Shown: piece after piece, positions 1 through 6,349 of the stretch
Position numbering within the stretch: position 1 is the first letter of the stretch
How the letters are laid out: the number at the start of each line of letters is the position of its first letter
Source of the DNA: Pyrinomonadaceae bacterium
Lineage (GTDB): Bacteria > Acidobacteriota > Blastocatellia > Pyrinomonadales > Pyrinomonadaceae
NCBI GenBank assembly: GCA_013813825.1
Contig: JACCRA010000503.1
Location: 1-6,419 of the forward strand
Reading direction: 5' to 3'
Length of the DNA stretch: 6,419 nucleotides
Notes under the pieces: generated by a model
The model's input: the letters and a program-made list of their open reading frames with translations, nothing else
What the model was told of the DNA's origin: nothing
Databases searched by the model: none
Position numbers and translations under genes: made by a program

Positions 1-37
1 GCGCCTTAAACCGCTCACGGAGAAGATTAAAAACGAA

Positions 38-1132
38 ATGGCACAAGAGACTTTGCACCGCGAAGTAGTGATTATCGGCTCCGGCCCGGCCGGGTTGACG
101 GCGGCCATTTACGCGGCCCGCGCCGACCTCAAACCGCTCGTCGTCGAAGGCCCGCAGCCCGGCGGCCAACTAACTATTACGACCGAAGTGGAAAACTACC
201 CCGGCTTCGCCAAAGGCATTCAAGGGCCGGAGTTGATGGACGAGTTTCGCGAGCAGGCCGCCCGCTTTGGCACCGAGTTTCTCGTCACTTGGATCACGAA
301 AGTCGATCTTTCCGAGCGCCCGTTCAAGGTTCACACGGATGATCATTTGATTGAAGCTGAGACGCTAATCATCGCTTCCGGCGCGTCCGCGAAGTGGCTC
401 GGTATTCCCGGCGAAGCGCCCGCGCCGAAAGGCTTGGGCGGCCTCGGCGTTTCAGCCTGCGCCACTTGCGACGGCTTCTTTTTCAAGGGCAAAAAGATCG
501 TCGTCGTCGGTGGCGGTGACACCGCGATGGAAGAGGCCAATTTCCTGACGCGCTACGCTTCGAGCGTCACCGTGATTCACCGCCGCGATCACCTGCGCGC
601 GTCAAAGATTATGCAGGACAAAGCTTTCAAGAACGAGAAGATCAGTTTCATCTGGGAGATGGCGGTCGAAGCCGTGCTCGGCACGCAGGAGACGGGCGTG
701 ACGGGCGTGCGCCTCCGCGATCTCAAGACCGGCGAAGAGAGCGTCTTCGACTGCGAAGGCTTCTTCGTCGCCATCGGCCACAAGCCGAACACCGATCTTT
801 TCAAAGGCTGGTTAGAGATGGACGAGGTCGGCTATCTCAAAACCGCCGGCCGCTCGATGGCGACCAACATCCCCGGCGTCTTCGCCTGCGGCGACGCGCA
901 GGACTCATTTTACCGTCAGGCCGTCACCGCCGCCGGCACGGGCTGCATGGCCGCCATTGACGCCGAACGCTTTCTCGATAACCTCCCCGTTCCCACCGCC
1001 ACTGGCGAAGAGATTACGATGGAGGGCGAGGTAGTCTCCGCCGACCACGAGCGCATCACGATGCCTGACGGAGAGGTCATCTCGAATATAGCTGGTGATG
1101 AGACGGAGGGTGCGGCGATCTCAGGAGGCTAA
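38..1132 (+). CDS. trxB: Thioredoxin reductase (NADPH), with acidic C-terminal tail
   Basis: This is a cytoplasmic flavoenzyme that passes electrons from NADPH through FAD and a redox-active disulfide to thioredoxin. The 364-residue product shows the class II pyridine nucleotide-disulfide oxidoreductase layout: an N-terminal FAD site GSGPAG (14-19), the redox centre CATC (141-144, as in E. coli TrxB), an NADPH Rossmann motif GGGDTA (158-163), HRRDHLRAS (181-189) whose arginines fit binding of the NADPH 2'-phosphate, and the C-terminal FAD motif around CGDAQD (284-289). The family normally ends near residue 317 (after AERFLDNLP). Here about 47 more residues follow, rich in Asp/Glu with almost no basic residues. 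The ATG at 38 gives the standard N-terminus and has a GGAG (19-22) at a rather long 15-base spacing. The frame stays open to the left window edge, so an upstream start cannot be excluded. No gene partner is visible in the window. Confidence 0.97.
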   Translation: MAQETLHREVVIIGSGPAGLTAAIYAARADLKPLVVEGPQPGGQLTITTEVENYPGFAKGIQGPELMDEFREQAARFGTEFLVTWITKVDLSERPFKVHTDDHLIEAETLIIASGASAKWLGIPGEAPAPKGLGGLGVSACATCDGFFFKGKKIVVVGGGDTAMEEANFLTRYASSVTVIHRRDHLRASKIMQDKAFKNEKISFIWEMAVEAVLGTQETGVTGVRLRDLKTGEESVFDCEGFFVAIGHKPNTDLFKGWLEMDEVGYLKTAGRSMATNIPGVFACGDAQDSFYRQAVTAAGTGCMAAIDAERFLDNLPVPTATGEEITMEGEVVSADHERITMPDGEVISNIAGDETEGAAISGG

Positions 1133-1198
1133 AGGGCACGCATGGAGGACGGGATGCTTTTAACTGTTGCGTCGTGCATACGAGCGAGATGAAGAAAG

Positions 1199-1405
1199 AT
1201 GTCGCGGATTGTTTAGGACATCGTCCGCGAAGGCAAGATAGTGCCGCTTGAGAACATCGAAGTCACTGAAAGGATCAAAGTGCTGGTCACTTTGCTGCCA
1301 GACGACGGCGCGTCCTGCTGGTCGGCGGCCAGTCAATCGTCGGCTGATGCCGTCTGGGGCAACGCGGAGGACGATGTCTATGACGAGTTGCATCAGCAAC
1401 TGTAG
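1199..1405 (+). pseudogene. Broken antitoxin-like gene (AF2212/DUF104-like) with in-frame stop
   Basis: Starting at ATG 1199, one frame reads MSRIV, a TAG stop (1214-1216), then DIVREGKIVPLENIEVTE and onward to TAG at 1403-1405, 68 codons in all. After the stop the product resembles small type II antitoxins: a first hairpin of the form IVRxGKIVPLE, a VLVTLLP strand, then W..ASQ.S...VW.NAEDDVYDEL at the C-terminus, a tail I recall from many antitoxin annotations. The family assignment is from memory and moderately sure; PIN or RelE-type toxins are the usual partners. The TAG could come from one substitution in GAG or CAG. The first later start codon in frame, GTG 1241, would give 54 residues lacking the first strand. 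Only a weak GAAG precedes the ATG. No toxin gene adjoins it: downstream is the convergent glycosyltransferase, whose last 13 bases overlap it. A sequencing error is possible. Confidence 0.65.
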
Positions 1406-2943
1406 CACTTCGCCTCCGGCCAGAGTTTCTTGAGCGGCGCTTTGGGTTGGCGGCAGATATAAATCGGCGAGTTGTTCTGGTGCGGCAGGACGTACTCGTG
1501 CGTGAACGTCGCCGCCAATTCGATGTGATTGAAAGCTTCCTGCACGTCCTCTAATTCCTCGCCTACGGTCAGCACGATCTCGCCGGTATAGTCTCTTGGT
1601 CCCCACAGAAAATAGTTTTGATGACCGCTGATGGATTTCGGCAGGCCGTATTTCGGGCCGAAGAAATCAATCGCGCCGGCCTCGCCGTAGTTACTGGCGA
1701 AGATGGCGCACTTGGCCTGCTCTTCCGGCGTCAGTGTGTGATAGACGCGTGCGACCGTTTGCGTCAGTTCTTCCCAACCGTGCATGTCGGCGTAGTGCTG
1801 GGGCAGTTTGGCGATGGAAAGTTTTTCCGTGCGCGGCGATTCGATGCCGAGAGTTTGCGCGTAGCGGATGAATGTCTCGACGGGCAGCACCGGCAGCGTC
1901 ATCGGGGCCAACGCCGCGCCGCCCAAAACGAGCAGACTGATGGTCGCTGGCTTTAGCCACCACCGCCAACTCCACTGCTCGATGAAGCTCTCGAATGCCA
2001 CCGCGCCCGCCGACAGCAGGATCGGGTAGATGGGAGCCAAGTAGTAAACTTTAGCCCGCATCAGCACCATCAGGACGAAGAGGACGACGTAAATCCAGCC
2101 GAGCACGCGATAGGCTTTGCCCGCTTTCGCGAACAGGTAAAACCACAACCCGGCGAGCCATAGCGGCAACGTGAACGGGTGCATCAACAGCACCTGCCCG
2201 CTGAAGAATTCGAGCGGCGAGATCGGCAGATTCTGATTTTGATCGGCGTTGCGGAGCAACTCGACGGTCGGCCAGCCATGTTTGATCTGCCAGACGATGT
2301 TCGGCAGGAAGACGACGAAGGCGACGAGTCCGCCCAGCCAGAGCCACTTGTGCAAAAGATGTTTGCGCTCCGGCGTCAACAACAGCGCGACGACGAAACT
2401 GAAACCGAAAATCAGCGTCGAATGCTTGTTCATCAACCCGACGCCGGCGACGAGGCCGAAGAGCAGCCAGAGCCGCGAGTCGCCGTACTTCAAGACTCGG
2501 ACGGCGAGCACCGCACAGAGCAGCCAGAACAGCGGCTCGAAGGCGTTCATCGTGAGAATCGAACCTATGGCGAGGTAATAAGGTGCGATGAGTAGCGCGA
2601 CCGCTGACAAAATCATCGCGAAGCGCCCGCCACCCAATTCGCGCGCCAGCCAGCCCATCAAGAAGACGAGCGCCGCCCCGGCCACCGCTGGGAAGAAGCG
2701 GATCGCGAACAGCGAATCGCCCAACAACATCCGCGATGTTTTCGCGATCACGCCGATCAGCGGCGACTGATCCACGTAACCCCAATCCAGATGTTCGCCG
2801 CAAGCCAGATAGTACAGTTCGTCTCTAAAATAGCCGTACTGCCCGTTGGTCAAAAAATGGAGCAACAATTTGCCGAGCGATAGATAAACGAGGAGAGCCA
2901 CGTCGCCGGTGAAATTGAGGCGGGAAAAGATTGATCGATCCAT
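1393..2943 (-). CDS. GT39/PMT-family membrane glycosyltransferase
   Basis: This is a polytopic inner-membrane protein of the ArnT/PMT type (GT-C fold). These enzymes move a sugar from a polyprenyl-phosphate carrier to a protein, lipid A or another envelope acceptor on the outer face of the membrane. From the ATG at 2943 it has 516 residues. About 10-11 hydrophobic segments are visible (roughly 13-31, 82-99, 109-126, 133-148, 156-170, 175-190, 199-219, 249-271, 280-296, 300-318, 332-350), followed by a soluble domain of about 160 residues. After the first segment comes FRDELYYL, with the acidic pair D41-E42 expected at the catalytic site of this family, then DWGYVDQSPL (about 54-63), typical of bacterial GT39 proteins. 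Donor and acceptor cannot be told. A GTG two codons upstream (2949) is an alternative start; neither has a clear Shine-Dalgarno sequence. It lies about 60 bases downstream of the HxlR gene on the same strand. Its 3' end overlaps the antitoxin remnant. Confidence 0.9.
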   Translation of the reverse strand: MDRSIFSRLNFTGDVALLVYLSLGKLLLHFLTNGQYGYFRDELYYLACGEHLDWGYVDQSPLIGVIAKTSRMLLGDSLFAIRFFPAVAGAALVFLMGWLARELGGGRFAMILSAVALLIAPYYLAIGSILTMNAFEPLFWLLCAVLAVRVLKYGDSRLWLLFGLVAGVGLMNKHSTLIFGFSFVVALLLTPERKHLLHKWLWLGGLVAFVVFLPNIVWQIKHGWPTVELLRNADQNQNLPISPLEFFSGQVLLMHPFTLPLWLAGLWFYLFAKAGKAYRVLGWIYVVLFVLMVLMRAKVYYLAPIYPILLSAGAVAFESFIEQWSWRWWLKPATISLLVLGGAALAPMTLPVLPVETFIRYAQTLGIESPRTEKLSIAKLPQHYADMHGWEELTQTVARVYHTLTPEEQAKCAIFASNYGEAGAIDFFGPKYGLPKSISGHQNYFLWGPRDYTGEIVLTVGEELEDVQEAFNHIELAATFTHEYVLPHQNNSPIYICRQPKAPLKKLWPEAKCYSC

Positions 2944-2947
2944 TGTC

Positions 2948-2960
2948 ACATCATTGATGT
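2948..2960. promoter_or_regulatory. Palindrome at the glycosyltransferase start (ACATCA-T-TGATGT)
   Basis: This is a perfect 6+1+6 inverted repeat. It abuts the larger palindrome at 2960-2982 and covers the bases where a ribosome would bind for the ATG at 2943; the alternative GTG start (2949-2947) overlaps its edge. In DNA it could be an operator half of a double site. In the transcript it could be a short hairpin over the start region. The symmetry is seen directly; the function is inference. Confidence 0.5.
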
Positions 2961-2982
2961 CGTCGTGAAGGTGTCACGACGA
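2960..2982. promoter_or_regulatory. Inverted repeat TCGTCGTGA-n5-TCACGACGA, candidate operator
   Basis: A perfect 9-base inverted repeat with a 5-base centre (AGGTG) lies in the gap between the HxlR gene and the glycosyltransferase gene, on the transcribed path of both. There is no T-run after the stem on the minus strand, so it is a poor intrinsic terminator. A dimeric winged-helix regulator such as HxlR would be expected to bind a dyad of this kind, which makes it a candidate operator for the glycosyltransferase gene. An attenuating mRNA hairpin is the alternative. Confidence 0.5.
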
Positions 2983-3003
2983 GGTGCCCCCGGACGTTAA
3001 GAC

Positions 3004-3459
3004 TCACAGCAACACGATTGGGTCGTCGCGCTCGCGGCGCGAGGGTTGCGGCGCGTCAAGCCTCGCCGGCGGGGAGTCGTGCTCGCGGCTGTTGTTGGGG
3101 CAAGCGTCGCAATAGTCGCCGAGGCGGGCGTTGCGGTCTTCGCATTGGTTGCAGCCGAGCGTCTCGCCGAGTTGCCGGAGCGCGTCGAGCAGCGGCAAGA
3201 GTTGGCGACCACGCGCGGTCAGAGAGTATTCGACGCGGGGCGGGCCGCCGGAGTGGCGGCGTTCGAGCAACTCGTCGCGCTCCATGTCGCGCAGGCGGCC
3301 GACGAGCGTGCGGCTGCTGATCGGGTGGAGCGCGGCGATCAACTCCGTCGTGCGGCGCGGCCCCCGCGCCAAGTCGCGCACTACCAACAGCGTCCACTTG
3401 TCGCCGATCAGTTGCAGCGCGCCCGACACCGGGCACCCGTCGCCTTCGCGTCGTCTCAT
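3004..3459 (-). CDS. HxlR-family winged-helix regulator with C-terminal four-cysteine motif
   Basis: This is a DNA-binding transcription factor of the HxlR/MarR-like superfamily, usually a dimer. From the ATG at 3459 it has 151 residues. The HxlR core begins with the conserved cysteine in GDGCPV (C9), followed by GDKWTLLVVRDL (19-30), the recognition-helix region ISSRTLVGRLRDME (47-60), and the wing with RVEYSLTARG (75-84). The family usually ends soon after this last helix, near residue 100-110. Here the chain continues with C103, C106, C117 and C120 (CX2CX10CX2C), then about 30 polar, disordered-looking residues. That spacing would suit a zinc knuckle or a thiol/metal sensor. A GTG at 3501 in the same frame would add 14 residues, but it lacks a ribosome site, whereas AGGG (3465-3468) and GGGAGG (3473-3478) precede the ATG. 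The glycosyltransferase gene follows on the same strand; the GNAT gene is divergent. Inducer and targets are unknown. Confidence 0.92.
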   Translation of the reverse strand: MRRREGDGCPVSGALQLIGDKWTLLVVRDLARGPRRTTELIAALHPISSRTLVGRLRDMERDELLERRHSGGPPRVEYSLTARGRQLLPLLDALRQLGETLGCNQCEDRNARLGDYCDACPNNSREHDSPPARLDAPQPSRRERDDPIVLL

Positions 3460-3599
3460 TTTAGCCCTGCTGCCTCCCGTCTCGGACGCGCAGCTTATCA
3501 CAATTTTTTTGCTTTACGACTGGGCGCGAAATTATTCCGCCACGCCCGCCCGCGGCGGTAGAATGTTCGCCCGATTCGCACACGAGGAGGCCGACCAGG
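3460..3599. promoter_or_regulatory. Divergent promoter region between the HxlR and GNAT genes
   Basis: This is the only spacer that can drive both the HxlR gene (-) and the GNAT gene (+). It holds an AT-rich patch at about 3501-3536, including a run of seven T, in otherwise very GC-rich DNA. On the plus strand TAGAAT (3559-3564) is a fair -10 match, but no good -35 lies at the right distance. On the minus strand no hexamer pair is convincing. A strong ribosome site GAGGAGG (3584-3590) lies 9 bases before the GNAT ATG. Promoter positions are inference. Confidence 0.35.
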
Positions 3600-4130
3600 A
3601 TGAGCTACGGTTGGGAAGGCGAGAAGGTGCGGCTGGTGCCGCTAGAGCGCGAGAAGCATTTCGAGAATGCGCTCGTGTGGCTAAACGACACAGAGGTGAC
3701 GCGGTGGACGCTCATAGGGGACCAACCACTTGGGCGGCTTGCCGAGGAAGAATACTTCGCGCGGGTGGCCGGCGTGACGCCGCACGACGCGGCCTTCGCC
3801 GTCGAGACGCTGGAGGCCGGCGAGCACATCGGCTTCGCCGGCATCAATCAGATCGACTGGCGACACGGGGTCGGGCTAACCGGCACGATCATCGGGCGCA
3901 CGGATTGTTGGGGGCAGGGCTACGGCTCGGACGCCGCCATTGCACGCACGCGCTACGCCTTCGAGGTGCTCGGTTTGCGAATGCTCATCTCGCGCGTCTT
4001 CGCCGAAAATACGGCCTCCCTCAGAATGCTTGAGAAGGCCGGCTACCGCGAGGTCGGGCGCTGTCCGCGCCGCTATTGGAAGCGCGGCGCGTACCGCGAT
4101 GTGGTGGAAATGATGGCCGAGCGCGGCTAA
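3600..4130 (+). CDS. GNAT acetyltransferase, RimJ/RimL type
   Basis: This is a cytoplasmic acetyl-CoA-dependent N-acetyltransferase. Relatives acetylate ribosomal-protein N-termini or small amines, including aminoglycosides and other toxic amines; the substrate here cannot be read from sequence. The 176-residue length is normal for the family. It opens with EKVRLVPLEREK (8-19), the usual first strand. The acetyl-CoA pyrophosphate loop (motif A) is WGQGYGSDA (104-112), fitting Q/RxxGxG/A. Motif B follows with NTASLRMLEKAGY (137-149), in which the asparagine and the hydrophobic helix are typical of the RimJ/RimL branch. The C-terminal strand is GAYRDVVEM (163-171). The ATG has the best ribosome site in the window, GAGGAGG (3584-3590), spaced 9 bases. 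It is divergent from the HxlR regulator, which might therefore control it. Its stop codon directly abuts the heptamer repeat element. Confidence 0.93.
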   Translation: MSYGWEGEKVRLVPLEREKHFENALVWLNDTEVTRWTLIGDQPLGRLAEEEYFARVAGVTPHDAAFAVETLEAGEHIGFAGINQIDWRHGVGLTGTIIGRTDCWGQGYGSDAAIARTRYAFEVLGLRMLISRVFAENTASLRMLEKAGYREVGRCPRRYWKRGAYRDVVEMMAERG

Positions 4131-4169
4131 AGTCGTCAGTCGTCAGTCGTCAGTGGTCAGTGGTCAGTT
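4131..4169. repeat. Heptamer tandem array, left arm (AGTCGTC x3, AGTGGTC x2, partial)
   Basis: Five full heptamers and a partial sixth begin on the base after the GNAT TAA stop: AGTCGTC at 4131, 4138 and 4145, AGTGGTC at 4152 and 4159, then AGTT. The reverse complement (CCACTGA/CGACTGA units) matches the right-arm units at 4228-4262, so the two arrays are inverted relative to each other. Similar heptanucleotide short tandem repeats (STRRs) are known from intergenic DNA of cyanobacteria. Any relation here is by form only. Confidence 0.85.
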
Positions 4170-4246
4170 GCATGTGGTCGGTAAGCTGAATGCTGAAGAT
4201 TAAAGTTTAAGATCAATCAGCACAAAAACAACGGACAACTGATCAC
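4160..4246. repeat. Nested inverted repeat / hairpin between convergent genes
   Basis: The outer arms are GTGGTCAGTTG (4160-4170) and CAACTGATCAC (4236-4246), complementary at 10 of 11 positions, the odd one being a G-T pair. Inside lies a second dyad, TGCTGA (4191-4196) with TCAGCA (4217-4222), continued by GAT/ATC and an AT-rich core TTAAA-G-TTTAA (4200-4210). Because it separates two genes that end toward each other (4130 and 4265), it may act as a two-way terminator, though no clear GC stem plus T-run is present. The alternative is an immobile remnant of a small palindromic repeat element. Confidence 0.6.
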
Positions 4247-4262
4247 GGACAACGGACAGTGT
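4228..4262. repeat. Heptamer tandem array, right arm (ACAACGG-type units)
   Basis: Five heptamers lie head to tail: ACAACGG (4228), ACAACTG (4235), ATCACGG (4242), ACAACGG (4249), ACAGTGT (4256). They are more diverged than the left array but keep the seven-base period, and they end two bases before the stop codon of the next gene. Together with the left array and the AT-rich middle they occupy practically the whole 134-base spacer. Confidence 0.75.
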
Positions 4263-4264
4263 TC

Positions 4265-6349
4265 TTAGTTGATCCTGAGCGTCGCCTCACTCCGGCTCGA
4301 CGCCCCGCCGGCTGTCGTGACGATGACTGGGACAGTCCCACTGGTCCCTTCGGGAAGACGAATGTTGATCTGGTCGAGTCCGGGGAAGCCGCCGGACGCG
4401 CCGGCGTATTCGACGACGGCCGCGCGCCCGCCGACAGCGACGGTGACAGGCAGAGAGTTGCGCCAACCCGTGCCGAAGAGCGCGATGGTTGCAGGCTGGT
4501 TGTTGAAGCGCGCCGGGAACGGGGCGGGCGTGTAGCGGCCTCCCGAAGTGAGAAGCGCGATGGCGTCGCCCGCGCCGGTCTGCGGGACAGTGAAGATTCC
4601 GGGATTGGCGTTCGCCACCGTCTCGTCGTCCGCCGCGATGGCGTCGCCGTCCACATAGACGACGACGGAGCGCGCGCCCGTGCCCGTGCTTTCTGGCAGA
4701 TAGATGTTAATCCGACTGTCGGCGAACGAGTAGATGGGGACGCTCCGGCCTTCGACGAACACGCTCAGGCCGCGCGCCTGCGCTTCGGCCGCGCCCGCGC
4801 CGCTGCGTCCGCGCGTCAAATTTGTGCCGGTGATCGAAGCGAGGCCGTCGCGCGTGGCGGGCGCGCGTTGCGACGCGCTGTTGACGAGCGTAAGACTCGC
4901 GACGGGACCAAGCGCCGTCTCAACGCCGAAGGCGAGGCCGGAGAGCGCCTGTGAGGTCGGGTTGTCGGCCGTGACGTAGATTGCGCCGTCGCGCAAGATG
5001 CCATTCAAGGCTGGATCAAGGAAAGCCTGCACGAGCGGCGTGCCGCCATTGCCTCCGCCTTCAACAGTGTCGCTCGCGCCCGTCGCGTCTTCGATGACAT
5101 AGACCGTGCCCTCGCGATCCACCGTCAGCCCGTGGAAGCTCAGATTGTTGTCAATCGAGAGACCTTCGACGACGGCCTCTTCCGCATCAGCGAAGCCGTT
5201 GCTGTTTGTGTCGTAGAGCGCGAGCAGCAAAGTGTCGTTGCCGACCGAGTGCGAAAAGACGACGCCGCGCGAATTGGCGGCGATGTCGAGCGGCGCGTCG
5301 TCCGAGAATTGATAAGAATAGAAAGGTGTCGGATCGAGCGTGTCGGGGACCAGATCGAGATTCGTGTCGCGGACGATCCGCAATTCGTTCGAGTCGAAAT
5401 CAGCGATCAGCAATTCGCCAGTCGGCAACAAGGCGAGCGCGTTGGCGTTGTTGAGTTGCTGCGAGCCGACTTGGACCAGTTCGCGCGAACGTGAATTGTC
5501 GAAGCCGCCTGTTACCGGATCGCGCACCAACAGGACGACGCCGGCGGTCGGCTCGTTGTCGGGATGACCTTCGCTGCGGTAGTAGCCGCTCGAAGAGACG
5601 ACGACAAACTCACGCCCGAAGACGGAAGTGCCGGCCACGACCGAGACGGCCGAAGGCAGATTGAAGTCGCGATAAAGATCAAAGGTCGATGAAGAGTCGC
5701 GCGCGTAGTCGCCGTTAGTGTCGAAGGCGGTAACGAGGACGCCGACGGGGAGATCGTCATTCGTCGCCGCCGTACCGCGATCATCGATGGCGGAATAAAC
5801 TTCGTAGCGCGTGCCGGAGCGTCCCACCGCGTTGTCGAACGAACCGCCGCGCGTGTCGAAGGTGGCTCGCTCGTCGGCCAACAGATCGCCGTCCGCGTCC
5901 GTGAACTGTTCGTCGCTGCCGGTTGACGAAATCGTGCTCAACTGCGACGTGTGCAGCACGCGACTGAGCGGCGTGCCCGGACGGATACGCCGCGTGATGA
6001 TGTTGGCTGCGACTGTAGCGGCGGACGACTTGTTTGAGCCGTCGCCGGTCACGGCTTCGCGCGTGGCCGGCCGCGCCGTGCGGCGCGATGCGGATTCAGC
6101 GCCCGCATCGTTTGTTTTGGGTCGCCGTTCCCGGCGCGCTGAAGCGCGCTGTCGCGGCGTGTAGCCGCTTTGTCTGGTCAGCGGAGCGCGCTCCGCGCTT
6201 AAACGGCTAGCGAGGGCGCGGCGCGTGGCGGGTCGCAAGCGGCGTTCAGTCGCCGTCTGCGCGCTGCTGACGACGGCGAAGAGATACGCGCCCAGCGCCA
6301 GCGCGACGAGCAGCAGGCACAGGCGCAGACTCAGACGGGCGAAAAACAT
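4265..6349 (-). CDS. Secreted propeller-like protein with TIGR03437 (Solibacter-type) C-terminus
   Basis: This is an exported protein of 694 residues; its function is unknown. Residues 1-30 are a signal peptide (basic start, hydrophobic core, SSA before Q31). Residues 35-125 are very rich in Arg, Ala, Thr and Ser and look unstructured. From about 145 to 480 there are repeating strands such as LPTGELLIADFDSNELRIV (308-326) and LTVDREGTVYVIEDATG (408-424), in the style of NHL/SMP-30 beta-propellers. Four calcium-loop-like motifs are set in this part: DADGDLLADE (151-160), DTNGDYARD (210-218), DTNLDLVPD (328-336) and DTNSNGFADAEE (380-391). Residues 494-694 match what I know of TIGR03437: DGLASITGTNL, ANPGIFT, LFGTGWRN (624-631) and GLDQINIRLPEG, apparently two Ig-like halves. 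The mature part has no cysteine. AGGAAG (6355-6360) sits 5 bases before the ATG. It converges on the GNAT gene. Confidence 0.9.
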   Translation of the reverse strand: MFFARLSLRLCLLLVALALGAYLFAVVSSAQTATERRLRPATRRALASRLSAERAPLTRQSGYTPRQRASARRERRPKTNDAGAESASRRTARPATREAVTGDGSNKSSAATVAANIITRRIRPGTPLSRVLHTSQLSTISSTGSDEQFTDADGDLLADERATFDTRGGSFDNAVGRSGTRYEVYSAIDDRGTAATNDDLPVGVLVTAFDTNGDYARDSSSTFDLYRDFNLPSAVSVVAGTSVFGREFVVVSSSGYYRSEGHPDNEPTAGVVLLVRDPVTGGFDNSRSRELVQVGSQQLNNANALALLPTGELLIADFDSNELRIVRDTNLDLVPDTLDPTPFYSYQFSDDAPLDIAANSRGVVFSHSVGNDTLLLALYDTNSNGFADAEEAVVEGLSIDNNLSFHGLTVDREGTVYVIEDATGASDTVEGGGNGGTPLVQAFLDPALNGILRDGAIYVTADNPTSQALSGLAFGVETALGPVASLTLVNSASQRAPATRDGLASITGTNLTRGRSGAGAAEAQARGLSVFVEGRSVPIYSFADSRINIYLPESTGTGARSVVVYVDGDAIAADDETVANANPGIFTVPQTGAGDAIALLTSGGRYTPAPFPARFNNQPATIALFGTGWRNSLPVTVAVGGRAAVVEYAGASGGFPGLDQINIRLPEGTSGTVPVIVTTAGGASSRSEATLRIN

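Noticed and set aside
1140..1161. GCAT...ATGC followed by TTTT after trxB, as an intrinsic terminator
   Set aside because: The stem is only four base pairs with a 10-base loop; too weak to call.
1160..1606. Minus-strand frame of 148 codons overlapping the antitoxin remnant and glycosyltransferase end
   Set aside because: It shows no domain and is out of frame with the well-supported glycosyltransferase; it looks like a shadow.
2051..2803. 250-codon minus-strand frame inside the glycosyltransferase
   Set aside because: It is a shadow frame with low-complexity Arg/Ala composition; the other frame has consistent membrane segments and GT39 motifs.
3046..3561. Long plus-strand open frame (171 codons) opposite the HxlR gene
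   Set aside because: It is an Ala/Arg-rich antisense shadow in GC-rich DNA; the minus strand encodes a clear HxlR domain.
3131..4033. 300-codon plus-strand frame spanning the HxlR and GNAT genes
   Set aside because: Composition is Arg/Ala/Ser-rich with no recognisable domain, and it overlaps two well-supported genes in other frames.
4131..4262. CRISPR array
   Set aside because: Units are seven bases with no spacers between them, and no cas genes are present.
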